From Streptococcus caballi DSM 19004 (GTDB lineage: Bacteria; Bacillota; Bacilli; Lactobacillales; Streptococcaceae), in assembly GCF_000379985.1 (NCBI RefSeq), contig NZ_KB904096.1, forward strand, positions 216-64,215: DNA of 64,000 nt, given 5' to 3'. Positions 17,283-29,145 of the stretch are shown here, piece by piece. The notes under the pieces are model-generated. The model ran no database searches, was not told the origin of the DNA, and saw nothing but the letters and a program-made list of their open reading frames with translations. Each line of letters begins with the position of its first letter. Positions within the stretch are counted from its first letter, which is position 1. The position numbers and the translations under genes were made by a program.

Positions 17283-18665
17283 ATGTCAACAACAAATCAC
17301 AAACTTTGGGGCGGTCGTTTTGAGGCTGGCCTGGAAAAATGGGTGGAGGAATTTGGAGCGTCCATTTCCTTTGACCAAAAAATGGCGGAATTTGATCTTA
17401 AGGGCTCTATTGCCCATGTGACCATGTTGGGAGAAACAGGCATTATCGGCAAGGATGAAGCCAGTCAAATCAAGCTAGGTTTAGAAGAACTCTTGGCGGA
17501 ATACCAAGCGGGTCAACTGACTTTTGATGTATCCAATGAAGACATTCACATGAATATGGAAAGTCTTCTGACGGAGAAGATTGGTCCCGTTGCAGGCAAG
17601 CTCCACACAGCTCGTTCGCGTAATGACCAAGTAGCAACAGATATGCACCTTTATCTCAAAGCTAAGTTGTCTGAGGTTCTTGATAAGCTGCATAATCTGC
17701 GTAGCACCTTGGTGGACTTGGCGGATGAGCATGTTTATACTATCATGCCAGGCTATACGCATCTACAACACGCTCAGCCTATTTCTTTTGGACACCATCT
17801 CATGGCCTACTACAATATGTTCACGCGTGACAGTGAGCGTTTCGAGTTTAATGTTAAACATGCGGATCTCTCCCCGCTTGGAGCGGCTGCATTAGCTGGG
17901 ACTACCTTCCCTATTGACCGTGAGATGACAGCGGAACTCATGGGCTTTGCCAAGCCATACAGTAATTCACTAGATGCTGTGTCTGACCGCGATTTCATCT
18001 TGGAATTTTTGAGTAATAGCTCTATTCTCATGATGCATATGAGTCGTATCTGCGAAGAAATCATCAGCTGGTGTTCTAACGAATTTAAGTTTGTGACCTT
18101 GTCAGATACCTTCTCAACAGGCTCTTCCATTATGCCGCAGAAGAAAAATCCGGATATGGCTGAACTCATCCGTGGGAAATCTGGCCGCGTTTATGGTAAT
18201 CTCTTTGGTCTCTTGACAGTCATGAAATCCCTTCCTTTGGCTTATAACAAGGACTTGCAAGAGGACAAAGAAGGTATGTTTGATACGGCTGAGACCATCA
18301 CGGTGGCCATTGATATCTTGGCAGGCATGCTTAAGACCATGACGGTCAATAAGGAACATATGGCTGAGTCTACTGAGAAAGATTTCTCCAATGCCACTGA
18401 ATTGGCTGATTATTTGGCTAGCAAGGGACTGCCTTTCCGTGAGGCTCACGAAATTGTTGGGAAATTAGTCCTGGAATGCACCAAGGATGGTTATTATTTG
18501 CAAGATGTGCCATTTGAACGTTACCAAGAAATTTCTGACTTGATTGAAGAGGATATCTACCAAACACTCAAGTCACATACAGCTGTTGAACGTCGTCATT
18601 CCCTTGGAGGAACTGGTTTTGACCAAGTGACATGGCAAATTAACCAAGCTAAAAAGGCTCTGTAA
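17283..18665 (+). CDS. argH: Argininosuccinate lyase
   Basis: Splits argininosuccinate into arginine and fumarate. The 460 residues contain the superfamily signature [12 protein letters not shown] with the catalytic serine loop, and the [13 protein letters not shown] segment. Start ATG 17283 behind AAGAGAAGAA, a weak ribosome site. Its expression is probably gated by the upstream leader and terminator. Confidence 0.95.
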   Translation: MSTTNHKLWGGRFEAGLEKWVEEFGASISFDQKMAEFDLKGSIAHVTMLGETGIIGKDEASQIKLGLEELLAEYQAGQLTFDVSNEDIHMNMESLLTEKIGPVAGKLHTARSRNDQVATDMHLYLKAKLSEVLDKLHNLRSTLVDLADEHVYTIMPGYTHLQHAQPISFGHHLMAYYNMFTRDSERFEFNVKHADLSPLGAAALAGTTFPIDREMTAELMGFAKPYSNSLDAVSDRDFILEFLSNSSILMMHMSRICEEIISWCSNEFKFVTLSDTFSTGSSIMPQKKNPDMAELIRGKSGRVYGNLFGLLTVMKSLPLAYNKDLQEDKEGMFDTAETITVAIDILAGMLKTMTVNKEHMAESTEKDFSNATELADYLASKGLPFREAHEIVGKLVLECTKDGYYLQDVPFERYQEISDLIEEDIYQTLKSHTAVERRHSLGGTGFDQVTWQINQAKKAL

Positions 18666-18674
18666 CGGAATTGT

Positions 18675-18710
18675 AAAAAAGGCCGCAACCTGCAAGGGTT
18701 GAGGCTTTTT
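18675..18710 (+). terminator. Terminator between argH and rnpA
   Basis: AAAAAAGGCC-G-CAACC / GGTTG-A-GGC-TTTTT, a stem with one internal mismatch, ten bases after the argH stop. Confidence 0.75.
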
Positions 18711-18719
18711 CGCATTTTG

Positions 18720-18728
18720 TGGTATAAT
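18720..18728 (+). promoter_or_regulatory. Extended -10 promoter of rnpA-yidC-khpB
   Basis: TGGTATAAT (18720-18728), extended -10 with perfect hexamer, immediately after the argH terminator and 30 bases before the rnpA TTG. Confidence 0.65.
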
Positions 18729-18758
18729 GGTACTAATTTAGATGTTTGGAGTCGTATT

Positions 18759-19118
18759 TTGAAGAAAACCTATCGTGTCAAGAGTGACAAAGATTTTCAG
18801 GCGATTTTTGATAAAGGAAACAATACTGCCAACCGAAAATTCGTTGTCTATCATCTTGAAAAAAATCAGAAACATTATCGCGTAGGGCTTTCTGTTGGGA
18901 AAAAAATTGGCAATGCTGTAACCAGAAATGCTGTTAAGAGAAAAATCCGCCATGTGCTGATGGAGCTGGGACCGTATCTCAAAGCAGAAGATTTCGTTGT
19001 CATTGCCCGTAAGGGAGTGGAAGAATTGGATTATCAGGAGGTCAAGAAAAATCTGCTCCATGTTCTAAAGCTCGCTAAGTTATATCAGGAAGGTTCAGAT
19101 AGTGAAAAGAAAAGTTAA
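18759..19118 (+). CDS. rnpA: Ribonuclease P protein component
   Basis: The protein subunit of RNase P, which matures tRNA 5' ends. With TTG 18759 the product has 119 residues, opening [13 protein letters not shown] like its homologues, and carries the basic RNR helix [19 protein letters not shown] at 18748-18751 supports this start. An ATG at 18699 lies inside the terminator and ahead of the promoter, so it is rejected. rnpA overlaps yidC by 17 bp. Confidence 0.95.
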   Translation: MKKTYRVKSDKDFQAIFDKGNNTANRKFVVYHLEKNQKHYRVGLSVGKKIGNAVTRNAVKRKIRHVLMELGPYLKAEDFVVIARKGVEELDYQEVKKNLLHVLKLAKLYQEGSDSEKKS

Positions 19119-19917
19119 AATAACAAGCATTGGGCTTACGGCTCTCATGCTTTTGTCCGCTTGTGGGCGCGGCGATATTAGCCCCACATCACCAAATGGC
19201 TGGGAACAGCTAGTTTATTTTTTTGCCAGAGCCATTCGTTGGCTGTCCTTCGGTGGATTGACTGGACTGGGGATTATTCTCTTTACCATCATTATCCGCG
19301 CGCTTTTGATGCCCCTCTACAATATGCAAATGAAGTCTGGGCAACAAATGCAGGACTTGCAGCCAGAACTTAAAGCCTTGCAGGCCAAGTATCCTGGCAA
19401 GGACACAGACAGTCGTATGAAGCTGGCTGAAGAAAGTCAGGCTCTCTATAAGAAATATGGCGTCAATCCGTACGCTAGCATGTGGCCGCTCTTGGTTCAG
19501 ATGCCTGTCATGATTGCCCTTTATCAGGCCTTGATTCGAGTGCCTTTCCTCAGAACGGGAACTTTCCTCTGGGTGGAACTATCTCAGGCTGACCCTTACT
19601 ATGTACTTCCAGTATTGGCAGCTGTCTTTACTTTCTTGTCTTCTTGGCTGACGAATAAGGCAGCTAAGGAAAAGAACTTTGTCATGACAGCGATGACCTA
19701 TGTTATGCCAGTCTTCATCTTCTTTGTCGGCTTCCGCTTGGCATCTGGGGTTGTTCTCTACTGGACGGTGTCCAATGCTTTCCAAGTTTTCCAAATTCTC
19801 CTGCTCAACAATCCTTTTAAAATCATTGCAGAGCGTGTAAGAGTGGAAAATGAAGAAAAAGAGCGCCAGGCTAAGATTCGTCGGGCTAAGAAGAAAGCGA
19901 AAAAGAGAAGAAAATAG
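19102..19917 (+). CDS. yidC: Membrane protein insertase YidC (lipoprotein form)
   Basis: Inserts and folds membrane proteins with or without Sec. The 271-residue product starts at GTG 19102 behind AGGAAGG, has a lipoprotein signal ending LLSAC (Cys21), five transmembrane segments of the YidC/Oxa1 fold and a very basic C-terminal tail ([14 protein letters not shown]) for ribosome contact. The rnpA-yidC-khpB order and short spacing point to one operon. Confidence 0.95.
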   Translation: MKRKVKITSIGLTALMLLSACGRGDISPTSPNGWEQLVYFFARAIRWLSFGGLTGLGIILFTIIIRALLMPLYNMQMKSGQQMQDLQPELKALQAKYPGKDTDSRMKLAEESQALYKKYGVNPYASMWPLLVQMPVMIALYQALIRVPFLRTGTFLWVELSQADPYYVLPVLAAVFTFLSSWLTNKAAKEKNFVMTAMTYVMPVFIFFVGFRLASGVVLYWTVSNAFQVFQILLLNNPFKIIAERVRVENEEKERQAKIRRAKKKAKKRRK

Positions 19918-19929
19918 GGAGGAATTCTC

Positions 19930-20943
19930 ATGGTTATATTCACAGGTCGAACTGTTGAAGAAGCTATTGACAAGGGCTTAAAGGAGCTAAATTTATCGCG
20001 ACTCAAAGCTCATATCAAAGTAGTTTCTCGTGAGAAAAAAGGATTTTTAGGCTTTGGTAAAAAGCCAGCTCAAGTTGATATTGAAGGAATCAGTGAGGCG
20101 ACAGCTCACCGAGCTGACCAGAAGGCAGTACAGGGTGTGCCAGCAGCTGTTAATCAGCAAAATGCTCCTGTATCATCCCAGTTAGATGATACTGTTGAAC
20201 TCAAAAAAGTCAGCAAGATCATCAAAAAAATGGAAGCCCAAGGCCAAACCGTTGATGATGAGGTCAAAGAGGCCATTTTAGAGAACAAGAAATCACCACA
20301 TACCATCTTGGAAGAGGCTGGTCAAACTGACATTTTAGAGAAATTGTCAGACGACCAGACAGACCAGCCCAAGTCACCCGTAGCTGCTTCAGTTACGGCA
20401 GCTCAGCCATCTACTGACAATGTTAAGGAACAAAGTTTTGAGGAATTTGTCGCTGCTGAATTCAAAGAAGATCCGCTCAGCACGGACATTGCCCAAGCGG
20501 CTGTAGAAGTGTCTGATTATGTCAAGAAAATCATCTATGAGATGGATATTGATGCTAGCATCGAAACTAGCCACAATCGTCGGCAAATCAACTTGCAAAT
20601 TGAGACACCTGAAGCTGGCCGTGTCATCGGCTATCATGGGAAGGTCCTGAAATCATTGCAATTATTGTCGCAAAATTTCTTACATGACCGTTATTCTAAG
20701 AACTTTTCAGTCGTGCTCAATGTTCACGATTATGTGGAACATCGCACCGAGACCTTGATTGACTTCACGAAAAAGATTGCCAACCGCGTCTTGGAATCAG
20801 GTCAGGATTTCCGCATGGATCCCATGAGCAACAATGAACGAAAGATTGTCCACAAGACTATTACGGCTATTGAAGGCGTTGAAAGCTATTCAGAGGGTAA
20901 TGACCCCAACCGTTACGTTGTGGTCACTCGAAAAGAAGATTAA
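19930..20943 (+). CDS. khpB: RNA-binding protein KhpB (Jag/EloR)
   Basis: A 337-residue cytosolic RNA-binding protein linked to cell elongation control in streptococci. Domain order: Jag N-terminal domain (1-52, with KKGFLGFGKKPA), an acidic, glutamine-rich linker, a KH domain (about 195-270, RVIGYHGKVLKSLQLL) and an R3H domain (about 270-336). KhpB proteins are phosphorylated by StkP in pneumococcus. GGGAGGA precedes the ATG. Confidence 0.92.
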   Translation: MVIFTGRTVEEAIDKGLKELNLSRLKAHIKVVSREKKGFLGFGKKPAQVDIEGISEATAHRADQKAVQGVPAAVNQQNAPVSSQLDDTVELKKVSKIIKKMEAQGQTVDDEVKEAILENKKSPHTILEEAGQTDILEKLSDDQTDQPKSPVAASVTAAQPSTDNVKEQSFEEFVAAEFKEDPLSTDIAQAAVEVSDYVKKIIYEMDIDASIETSHNRRQINLQIETPEAGRVIGYHGKVLKSLQLLSQNFLHDRYSKNFSVVLNVHDYVEHRTETLIDFTKKIANRVLESGQDFRMDPMSNNERKIVHKTITAIEGVESYSEGNDPNRYVVVTRKED

Positions 20944-20958
20944 AGTCAAAGATGATAA

Positions 20959-20985
20959 GGAACTGGAATCCTCCAGTTCCTTTTT
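20959..20985 (+). terminator. Terminator after khpB
   Basis: Perfect 9-bp stem GGAACTGGA/TCCAGTTCC with four-base loop and T5. Confidence 0.92.
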
Positions 20986-21039
20986 GCATGCGATGATGTT
21001 TAAAAGAACAATATTTGAGTCAACACTACCTACAATGGC

Positions 21040-21110
21040 AATGGTCAGCAACCGAAGTTTTTGAGCTGGCGTTAGCTAGACAATGACTAACAACTGAATT
21101 TTTGACCATT
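21040..21110. repeat. Inverted and direct repeats upstream of the LytTR operon
   Basis: AATGGTCA (21040-21047) is inverted at 21103-21110. Inside, CAACCGAAGTTTTTGA (21049-21064) recurs as CAACTGAATTTTTGA (21091-21105), and GTTAG/CTAAC can pair in the middle. A long cruciform or an operator cluster is possible. Confidence 0.4.
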
Positions 21111-21146
21111 TGCATAAAAAATTGTTGCTGATTGAGGGGCTTTTTT

Positions 21147-21215
21147 ACCGCTTACCCGCCTCTTTCCACCGCTTAGCGCAAAAGTGGTCACAAGACTAGC
21201 CTGCCATGCTATGAT
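21147..21215 (+). promoter_or_regulatory. LytTR-type direct-repeat operator and extended -10
   Basis: ACCGCTTA occurs at 21147-21154 and again at 21168-21175, a 21-bp period (two helical turns), the arrangement used by LytTR-domain regulators. The extended -10 TGCTATGAT (hexamer 21210-21215) follows 34 bp later. The operon downstream encodes a LytTR protein, so autoregulation is the simplest reading. Confidence 0.6.
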
Positions 21216-21221
21216 AGAATC

Positions 21222-22091
21222 ATGGAGGACGAGGAGATGTTAATTGAGACAAAAAACTTAAGCAAGGTTTATGGCGACAAGACGATTGTCAATCAATTAG
21301 ATTTGAAAATTCCTAGAGAGAGCTTGGTTGCTTATCTGGGTACCAATGGGGCAGGCAAATCCACCACCATCAAGATGTTGACGGGGCTTTTGCAGCCCAG
21401 CTCGGGTCAGATTCATCTGGCGCCCAATATCAAGATTGGCATAGTTTTTCAGGACAGCGTGCTGGATGAGGAACTGACGGTTGAGACTAATTTGAAAACA
21501 CGGGCTAAGCTTTATCGCCATATTGATAAGTCTTGGCTGACTAGGCTGATTGACTTGACAGGCTTGAGTGATTTTCTGCATCAGAGTTATGGCACCCTGT
21601 CTGGCGGCCAACGTAGACGTGTGGATATTGCGCGGGCACTTCTTAACAAGCCTGACCTGCTCTTTCTGGATGAACCAACGACAGGACTGGACATTCAGAC
21701 GCGACGGATGATTTGGAATCTTCTTTATCAGCTTAAAAGAGAAGAGGGGTTGACCATTTTCTTGACTACCCATTATTTGGAAGAAGCGGAAAACGCTGAA
21801 GTGACTTACATTATTGACCGTGGCAATATTTTAGCACAGGGGTCAGCTTCTGACTTGGTTAAGCAATATGCTAAGAGTCAACTCTTGCTTAAAACTTTGG
21901 ATAAAGAAGCTTTGTCTGCCTGTCCTTATGAACAGAGGAAGATGGAGGCGGGGTATCTAGTACAGGGCTTGACCTCGCAGGAGGCTATCGCCTTGCTAGT
22001 AGCTCATAAAAAGGCAATTGCTGATTTCCAATTCAAACCAGGCACTATCAGTGAGGCTTTTATGGCTATTACAGGAAGGGGGATAAACTAA
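21222..22091 (+). CDS. ABC transporter ATP-binding protein of a LytTR-regulated exporter
   Basis: The 289-residue ATPase has Walker A GTNGAGKST (about 39-47), signature LSGGQRRRVDIARALL and Walker B LLFLDEPTTGLD. It resembles drug or antimicrobial-peptide exporters (DrrA/CcmA type) and pairs with the ABC-2 permease that follows with a one-base overlap. ATG 21222 lies six bases after the -10, so it may be read from a leaderless mRNA; ATG 21237 behind GGAGG is a conventional alternative start. Confidence 0.85.
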   Translation: MEDEEMLIETKNLSKVYGDKTIVNQLDLKIPRESLVAYLGTNGAGKSTTIKMLTGLLQPSSGQIHLAPNIKIGIVFQDSVLDEELTVETNLKTRAKLYRHIDKSWLTRLIDLTGLSDFLHQSYGTLSGGQRRRVDIARALLNKPDLLFLDEPTTGLDIQTRRMIWNLLYQLKREEGLTIFLTTHYLEEAENAEVTYIIDRGNILAQGSASDLVKQYAKSQLLLKTLDKEALSACPYEQRKMEAGYLVQGLTSQEAIALLVAHKKAIADFQFKPGTISEAFMAITGRGIN

Positions 22092-22936
22092 TGACAGCTT
22101 TAATCAGACGACATTTAGCTTTATATTTTAACAACAAGGCTAGCGTCTTTTTCTCACTTATGGGGGCTTGGATAGCTTTTGCTCTATACATTCTTTTCTT
22201 GCAAAAAAATATGCAGGACGCTTGGAGTGGCCTAGCTCATCCTGAAAAATTTCTTGATAAGTGGGTTATGGGAGGCGTTTTGGCGGTCACCAGCATTACG
22301 ACTACTTGGTCTGGGGCAGCGCGGTTGGTGCGTGATAAGGAGAGCCAGAAGTTTGCGGACTTCTTATTGACAGATATCTCGCCCCTCAAGCTCAACCTAA
22401 GTTATCTAATCAGCACCAGTATCATCGGTGCTGCCATGCAGCTGTTCATGTATGCCATCATGTCGCTTTATTTTTCTTGGCAAGATGACTTGCGCTTTGA
22501 AGCCAGCTCTTTTCCAAAAATCTTGGGAGTTATCCTGCTAAGTGCAGTCATGGCTGCTGTACTTAATGTGATTATTCTGCAGTTTATTCATTCTCTTGAG
22601 GTGGCTGAACGTTTGGCGGTTATTATCGGGACAGCCTCAGGTTTCTTGGTTGGGGTCTATATGCCAGTTGGCGGCCTGCCATCTGTTGCTCAGCACCTTA
22701 TCAAATTGACGCCAGGAGCCTATGTCGCCTCAGCCTTTCGAGAAATTCTCATCGGAAACGGTATTCCTCAATGGCAATCTAGCCAGAATATCAAAGAATA
22801 TCTGGGCATTAGCCTAAAAGTTAATGGTCATCTGTTGACTCTCTCGCAAGATTTACTTCTGGTTAGTGCTGTTTTGTTGGTTGGTTTGATGCTTCTAGCC
22901 CTTCTGCAGCTTGTCAAAAGGCCGCTTTTACGATAG
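22091..22936 (+). CDS. ABC-2 type transporter permease
   Basis: A 281-residue membrane protein with about six hydrophobic segments, partner of the preceding ATPase. It shows the typical ABC-2 layout with a PVGGLP motif before a long outer segment (about 195-200). The substrate is unknown; in related LytTR systems such transporters can serve bacteriocin immunity or export, but nothing here proves it. Confidence 0.85.
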   Translation: MTALIRRHLALYFNNKASVFFSLMGAWIAFALYILFLQKNMQDAWSGLAHPEKFLDKWVMGGVLAVTSITTTWSGAARLVRDKESQKFADFLLTDISPLKLNLSYLISTSIIGAAMQLFMYAIMSLYFSWQDDLRFEASSFPKILGVILLSAVMAAVLNVIILQFIHSLEVAERLAVIIGTASGFLVGVYMPVGGLPSVAQHLIKLTPGAYVASAFREILIGNGIPQWQSSQNIKEYLGISLKVNGHLLTLSQDLLLVSAVLLVGLMLLALLQLVKRPLLR

Positions 22937-22964
22937 ACTAGTGGCAAAGGAGGCGGGGAGACTG

Positions 22965-23420
22965 GTGGATTATCGTTTTGAAGAGGATAGGGATTTAGAA
23001 GCAGGGGTGATTGATGTGCTGGTGCGCAGCCAAAAGATGACGCCTGATGTTCAAAGCCTGATAGATTATCTGTCCATTTATGAGGCAGAAGCGCCAGCCA
23101 TTCTTCCCATTAAAACCAATGACCGTATCGAGATGCTCAAGGTGGAGGATCTGGTCTTTGTGGATGTTGATGGTAATAGTTTGATTCTGGAGACGCTCAA
23201 GGGCCGCTATCTGATCAATGACCGCCTGTACAAGTTTAAGCAGCGTCTCAATAATCCTGATTTTGTGCAGGTATCCAAGCACGCTCTGCTTAATATTAAT
23301 CATTTGGAAGCCCTAGAAGCCAGCTTTTCAGGCAATATGCTGGCCATTTTGATAGACAAGCGTAAGTTGGATGTCAGCAGGCGTTACTTGGTCAATTTGG
23401 AAAAGCGTCTGGGGTTGTGA
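22965..23420 (+). CDS. LytTR-domain DNA-binding transcriptional regulator
   Basis: The C-terminal half is a LytTR DNA-binding domain (about residues 45-150: ILPIKTNDRIEMLKVEDLVFVDVDG through VSKHALLNINHLEAL to VSRRYLVNLEKRLG). There is no receiver domain, as in the HdrR/BrsR regulators of S. mutans. GTG 22965 behind AAAGGAGG is preferred (151 residues, opening like homologues); TTG 22911 would give 169 residues and a 26-bp overlap with the permease. The next gene encodes its probable membrane inhibitor. Confidence 0.82.
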   Translation: MDYRFEEDRDLEAGVIDVLVRSQKMTPDVQSLIDYLSIYEAEAPAILPIKTNDRIEMLKVEDLVFVDVDGNSLILETLKGRYLINDRLYKFKQRLNNPDFVQVSKHALLNINHLEALEASFSGNMLAILIDKRKLDVSRRYLVNLEKRLGL

Positions 23421-23429
23421 GGTAAAATC

Positions 23430-23834
23430 ATGAAGATAAATCTTAGAAAAATGATTATTTATTATTTGATTGGTGTCGGTTTCGGTGGGCTAATTTATAT
23501 TGTTTCTCTGTGGAGTGTTAGCGCTAGTCAGCAGACGGTTGGACAGATTACGAATGTGGTTCTGCTGAGCGGTCTGATTGGTCTGATTTCCATGATTTTT
23601 GAGTCTGACAGCCTCCCCTTCACGGTTCAGTTGGTCATTCATTTTGTTTTGGTCTATGCGGTGATTCTGCTAATGAATTGGTTAGGAGGCAATGATGCAC
23701 TCTGGAATTGGCTTTTCTTTGGTAATTTTATTCTTACCTATCTAGTTGTTTGGGCAGTTGTTTATTATACTTTTTATCGCCGCGTCAGCAATATCAATCG
23801 TAAACTAGCGGAAAAAAAGAGAAGTAAACCTTGA
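23430..23834 (+). CDS. DUF3021 membrane protein, putative LytTR regulator inhibitor
   Basis: A 134-residue protein with four transmembrane segments and a basic C-terminal tail, matching the DUF3021 family. In S. mutans the HdrM and BrsM members hold their LytTR partner inactive at the membrane, and loss of them unleashes competence or bacteriocin genes. Position nine bases after the LytTR gene supports the same pairing. Function is inferred from family and context. Confidence 0.75.
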   Translation: MKINLRKMIIYYLIGVGFGGLIYIVSLWSVSASQQTVGQITNVVLLSGLIGLISMIFESDSLPFTVQLVIHFVLVYAVILLMNWLGGNDALWNWLFFGNFILTYLVVWAVVYYTFYRRVSNINRKLAEKKRSKP

Positions 23835-23934
23835 CAAGCTCTGCCATTTCTTATAAAATGGTATGGTATGTTTAGTAACTGATATCACAATAGCCGGCTA
23901 AACGAATACGAAAATCTATGAGGAGGTATTCAAA

Positions 23935-24069
23935 GTGAAACGTACTTATCAACCAAGTAAAATCCGTCGCCAACGCAAACACGGGTTCCGTCACCGTATG
24001 TCAACTAAAAACGGACGTCGTGTGCTTGCTAGCCGTCGTCGTAAAGGACGTAAAGTATTGTCAGCTTAA
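23935..24069 (+). CDS. rpmH: 50S ribosomal protein L34
   Basis: A 44-residue basic ribosomal protein (opens with [18 protein letters not shown], ends GRKVLSA), start GTG 23935 behind AGGAGG. L34 sits near the peptidyl-transferase end of the 50S subunit. It is separated from rnpA here, whereas many bacteria keep rpmH-rnpA together; streptococci often split them. Confidence 0.97.
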
Positions 24070-24080
24070 TAATGATAATA

Positions 24081-24115
24081 AAAAACCAAGGGTGCTCGAG
24101 ACTCTTGGTTTTTTT
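24081..24115 (+). terminator. Terminator after rpmH
   Basis: AAAAACCAAG / CTTGGTTTTT with a 13-base loop and T-run. The next 240 bases (24116-24358) hold only a TAAAAT-type -10 near 24326 for the V-ATPase operon. Confidence 0.88.
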
Positions 24116-24358
24116 CAATTCTTAAGAATGAATACTTTGAAAGTTAACTGAGTCCAGGTTTGTAATAACCGATGAGTTACAGCTGTTGTTCTTGGACGCT
24201 CAGATGATGATTATTTTATCAATGATTTGAGCTGCTTATATTAATTTTCTTTGACTGTAATGATAACGAAAAATGCTTTTTAAAAAAGTTTTTATTTAGG
24301 ACACTGAATTATCAGAATTTTGGTAAAATAGTAGTATGTTTTGAGAGGGGGTGGCAAG

Positions 24359-24671
24359 GTGGCAAATTCCATTTTAGCAACCATGCAGGGTATTGAAGAA
24401 GAAGCCAAAGCTATTTTGGCAGATTACGATGCTCAGATAAAGGAATTGCGTGGTCAGTCAACGCAGAAATTGGAGCAAATAAAATTGGATTGTGACCGTG
24501 AAACAGAACTTGAGTTATCCGAACTGGAAGAAAAACTAGCCAAAGAGAAGACTCTTTTACAGGAGACTCTTGAGCAAACGATCGCCAAGAACGATGAGCA
24601 GGTGCGTTCCGTTTTATCAGACAAAAAAGATGGTCTCGTTCAGCAGATTGTGGATAAGGTGGTAGAGAAAT

Positions 24672-24682
<11 letters not shown>
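24359..24682 (+). CDS. ntpF: V-type ATPase stalk subunit G/H (NtpF-like)
   Basis: A 107-residue, strongly charged coiled-coil protein (start GTG 24359 behind GGGGGTGG; TTG 24341 is a weaker alternative). Such small helical proteins pair with subunit E as the peripheral stalk. It is the first gene of nine ordered as in the Enterococcus hirae ntp operon (F-I-K-E-C-G-A-B-D), with overlaps or short gaps throughout. Confidence 0.8.
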
Positions 24683-27139
<2,457 letters not shown>

Positions 27140-27181
27140 TCTTCTCTTTAACACCACCAATGATTAAAAGGAGGTAAGCGA

Positions 27182-27766
27182 GTGAGTGGAACTGAACAAT
27201 TAAAAGCGTCCGTTTTGGAGCAAGCGCACCAAGAAGGACAAGCAAAATTTCAAGCTGCAAAAAATCAGCTTGAAAGAGAATTCGAGGAGCGTAAGGCGCA
27301 GCTATTGACCCAAAAGACAAGTGAGCGCAAGAGCCGCCTCAAAGAAATTAAGCAGACTTTCCAAGTGGAGGCACAGCAAATCAGCAATCAAGAACGCCAG
27401 TCAACTCTGGTTTCTAAGCAAAAGGTCTTGAGCGAGCTGTTTGCCTCGGCTCTGGATCGCATGAGAAACTGGGATGCTGATCAAGAGCTGGCCTTTATCA
27501 AGGGACTCTTGGGGAAATATGGTCAGGAAAAAGTGACCGTTCAGTTTGGTCAGTTGACGGCTGACAGGCTGACACCTGTCCATCTTGAGGAGCTGCGAAC
27601 AGCCTTTCCTAATATGACTTTTATGTCAGAATCAATTGAGCAGCAGGCTGGTTTGGTTCTGTCAGTAGGCAAGGTAGATGATACCTATCTTTATGACAAT
27701 CTGATTGATTCCATCTATAAGGAAGAAAGTTCTCGTATCGCTACCGATATTTTTGCACAAGGTTAA
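27182..27766 (+). CDS. ntpE: V-type ATPase subunit E
   Basis: A 194-residue peripheral-stalk subunit: long N-terminal coiled coil (about 1-95, EQLKASVLEQAHQEGQAKF onward) and a globular C-terminus. Start GTG 27182 behind AAAGGAGG. It pairs with the small helical subunit encoded at 24359. Confidence 0.85.
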   Translation: MSGTEQLKASVLEQAHQEGQAKFQAAKNQLEREFEERKAQLLTQKTSERKSRLKEIKQTFQVEAQQISNQERQSTLVSKQKVLSELFASALDRMRNWDADQELAFIKGLLGKYGQEKVTVQFGQLTADRLTPVHLEELRTAFPNMTFMSESIEQQAGLVLSVGKVDDTYLYDNLIDSIYKEESSRIATDIFAQG

Positions 27767-27778
27767 GGAGGTCTTACG

Positions 27779-28789
27779 ATGGATACAACGTTATTCTCAC
27801 AGATCAACACGACCATTAGTGTTAAAGAGCGGGACTTAATCGGTGTAGAGCAATTTCAGAAACTCATGCAGACTAAGGATAAAGAAGCTCTGGCACTGCT
27901 GTTGCAAACTACGCCTTATCACCTGTCTGCCAAGGATTTGTCTGACCTAACCCTGATTGATAAACATTTGATGACCGAGCTGGCTAAGGAGTATGCCTGG
28001 GCCTTTGCTGAATCACCTGATCCAACTATTGTTACCCTCTTTTCTTTGAGGTATGTGTACCACAATATCAAGGTTCTCTTCAAGGCGAGGGTGACTAAGC
28101 AGGATTTGAGTGCTCTCTTGATTCCCATCGGCGAGGAATCGCTTGAAGCTTTAGAGCACTTGGTCGGGACTTTTTCAGCTGAACGCTTTCCAGCTTTCAT
28201 GGCAGAGGAGTTGGCTTCTATCTGGGCTGAATATCAGGACTACAAAGATATCCGTGTGTTGGAAATTGGGACTGATTTGGCCTATTTTAGGCACTTAAAG
28301 AAAATAGCAGAGCAGTTTGAGATAGAGGTCTTCAGCCAAGCTATTAATCTCATGATTGATTTTTACAATGTCATTACGGTCAAACGTGCACTAGATCAGA
28401 AGAAACCACAGAGTTTTATGCTGCAACTTTTGTCTGATGAAGGCAGTCTGCCAGCTAAGGACTTTATTAAACTAGTGCAGACTGGAGACTTGATCTCATG
28501 GTTTAATCAAATCAATCCTGACAGCTTCAACACAGCTTTTGCCAGCTTTGAAGAAAAGATGCGTCAAGGAACTATAACAGCTCTAGAACTGGAATATCTC
28601 TATGACCTCATGCAATTTCATTTGCTGGATCAAGCTAGATATACCGTTGAAGGACCGCTGGTCTTGGCACGTTACCTGCTGTGCAGAGAGTTTGAAGTGA
28701 AAAATCTGCGCTTACTTCTGTCAGCTATCAGTAATAATCTGCCACTAGATAGTGTTAAAGAAAGGGTGAGACCAATTTATGGACAGTAA
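27779..28789 (+). CDS. ntpC: V-type ATPase subunit C (d-type)
   Basis: A 336-residue, helix-rich protein of the archaeal/vacuolar C (AC39) family that sits on the K ring and couples it to the central stalk. Start ATG 27779 behind AAGGAGG. Overlaps the next gene by 11 bp, implying coupled translation. Confidence 0.87.
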   Translation: MDTTLFSQINTTISVKERDLIGVEQFQKLMQTKDKEALALLLQTTPYHLSAKDLSDLTLIDKHLMTELAKEYAWAFAESPDPTIVTLFSLRYVYHNIKVLFKARVTKQDLSALLIPIGEESLEALEHLVGTFSAERFPAFMAEELASIWAEYQDYKDIRVLEIGTDLAYFRHLKKIAEQFEIEVFSQAINLMIDFYNVITVKRALDQKKPQSFMLQLLSDEGSLPAKDFIKLVQTGDLISWFNQINPDSFNTAFASFEEKMRQGTITALELEYLYDLMQFHLLDQARYTVEGPLVLARYLLCREFEVKNLRLLLSAISNNLPLDSVKERVRPIYGQ

Positions 28790-29099
28790 AAAATATAAAA
28801 TTGGGGTCATTGGTAACCGTGATGCCATTTTACCTTTTCGAATGATTGGCTTTCAGACTTTTCCTGTTAATGAAGCTCAAGAAGCCATCAATAGGCTTCG
28901 CAAGCTAGCGCATGAAGACTATGGTATCATTTACCTGACTGAAGACATTGCTAGAGAGATTCCTGAGACAATAGCCTACTATGACAGCCAAGTTATTCCA
29001 GCTGTCATTCCGATACCGACTCATAAAGGGACAGGCGGTCTGGGTTTGCAGCGCGTGCAAGACAATGTTGAAAAGGCTGTTGGTCAAAATATTTTATAG
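28779..29099 (+). CDS. ntpG: V-type ATPase subunit F (NtpG)
   Basis: A 106-residue central-stalk subunit with a CheY-like fold; the conserved opening IGVIGNRDAILPFRMIGF and the GIIYLTEDIA motif are present. It binds subunit D and can modulate ATPase activity. Confidence 0.88.
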   Translation: MDSKKYKIGVIGNRDAILPFRMIGFQTFPVNEAQEAINRLRKLAHEDYGIIYLTEDIAREIPETIAYYDSQVIPAVIPIPTHKGTGGLGLQRVQDNVEKAVGQNIL

Positions 29100-29145
29100 C
29101 ATTTGAATTTGAAGGATTGATAAAAAATAAGATGGAGGAAAAATC

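Noticed and set aside
23901-23910. Cin-box-like ACGAATACG upstream of rpmH
   Set aside because: Match is partial, no T-rich tail, and L34 is a housekeeping gene without competence context.
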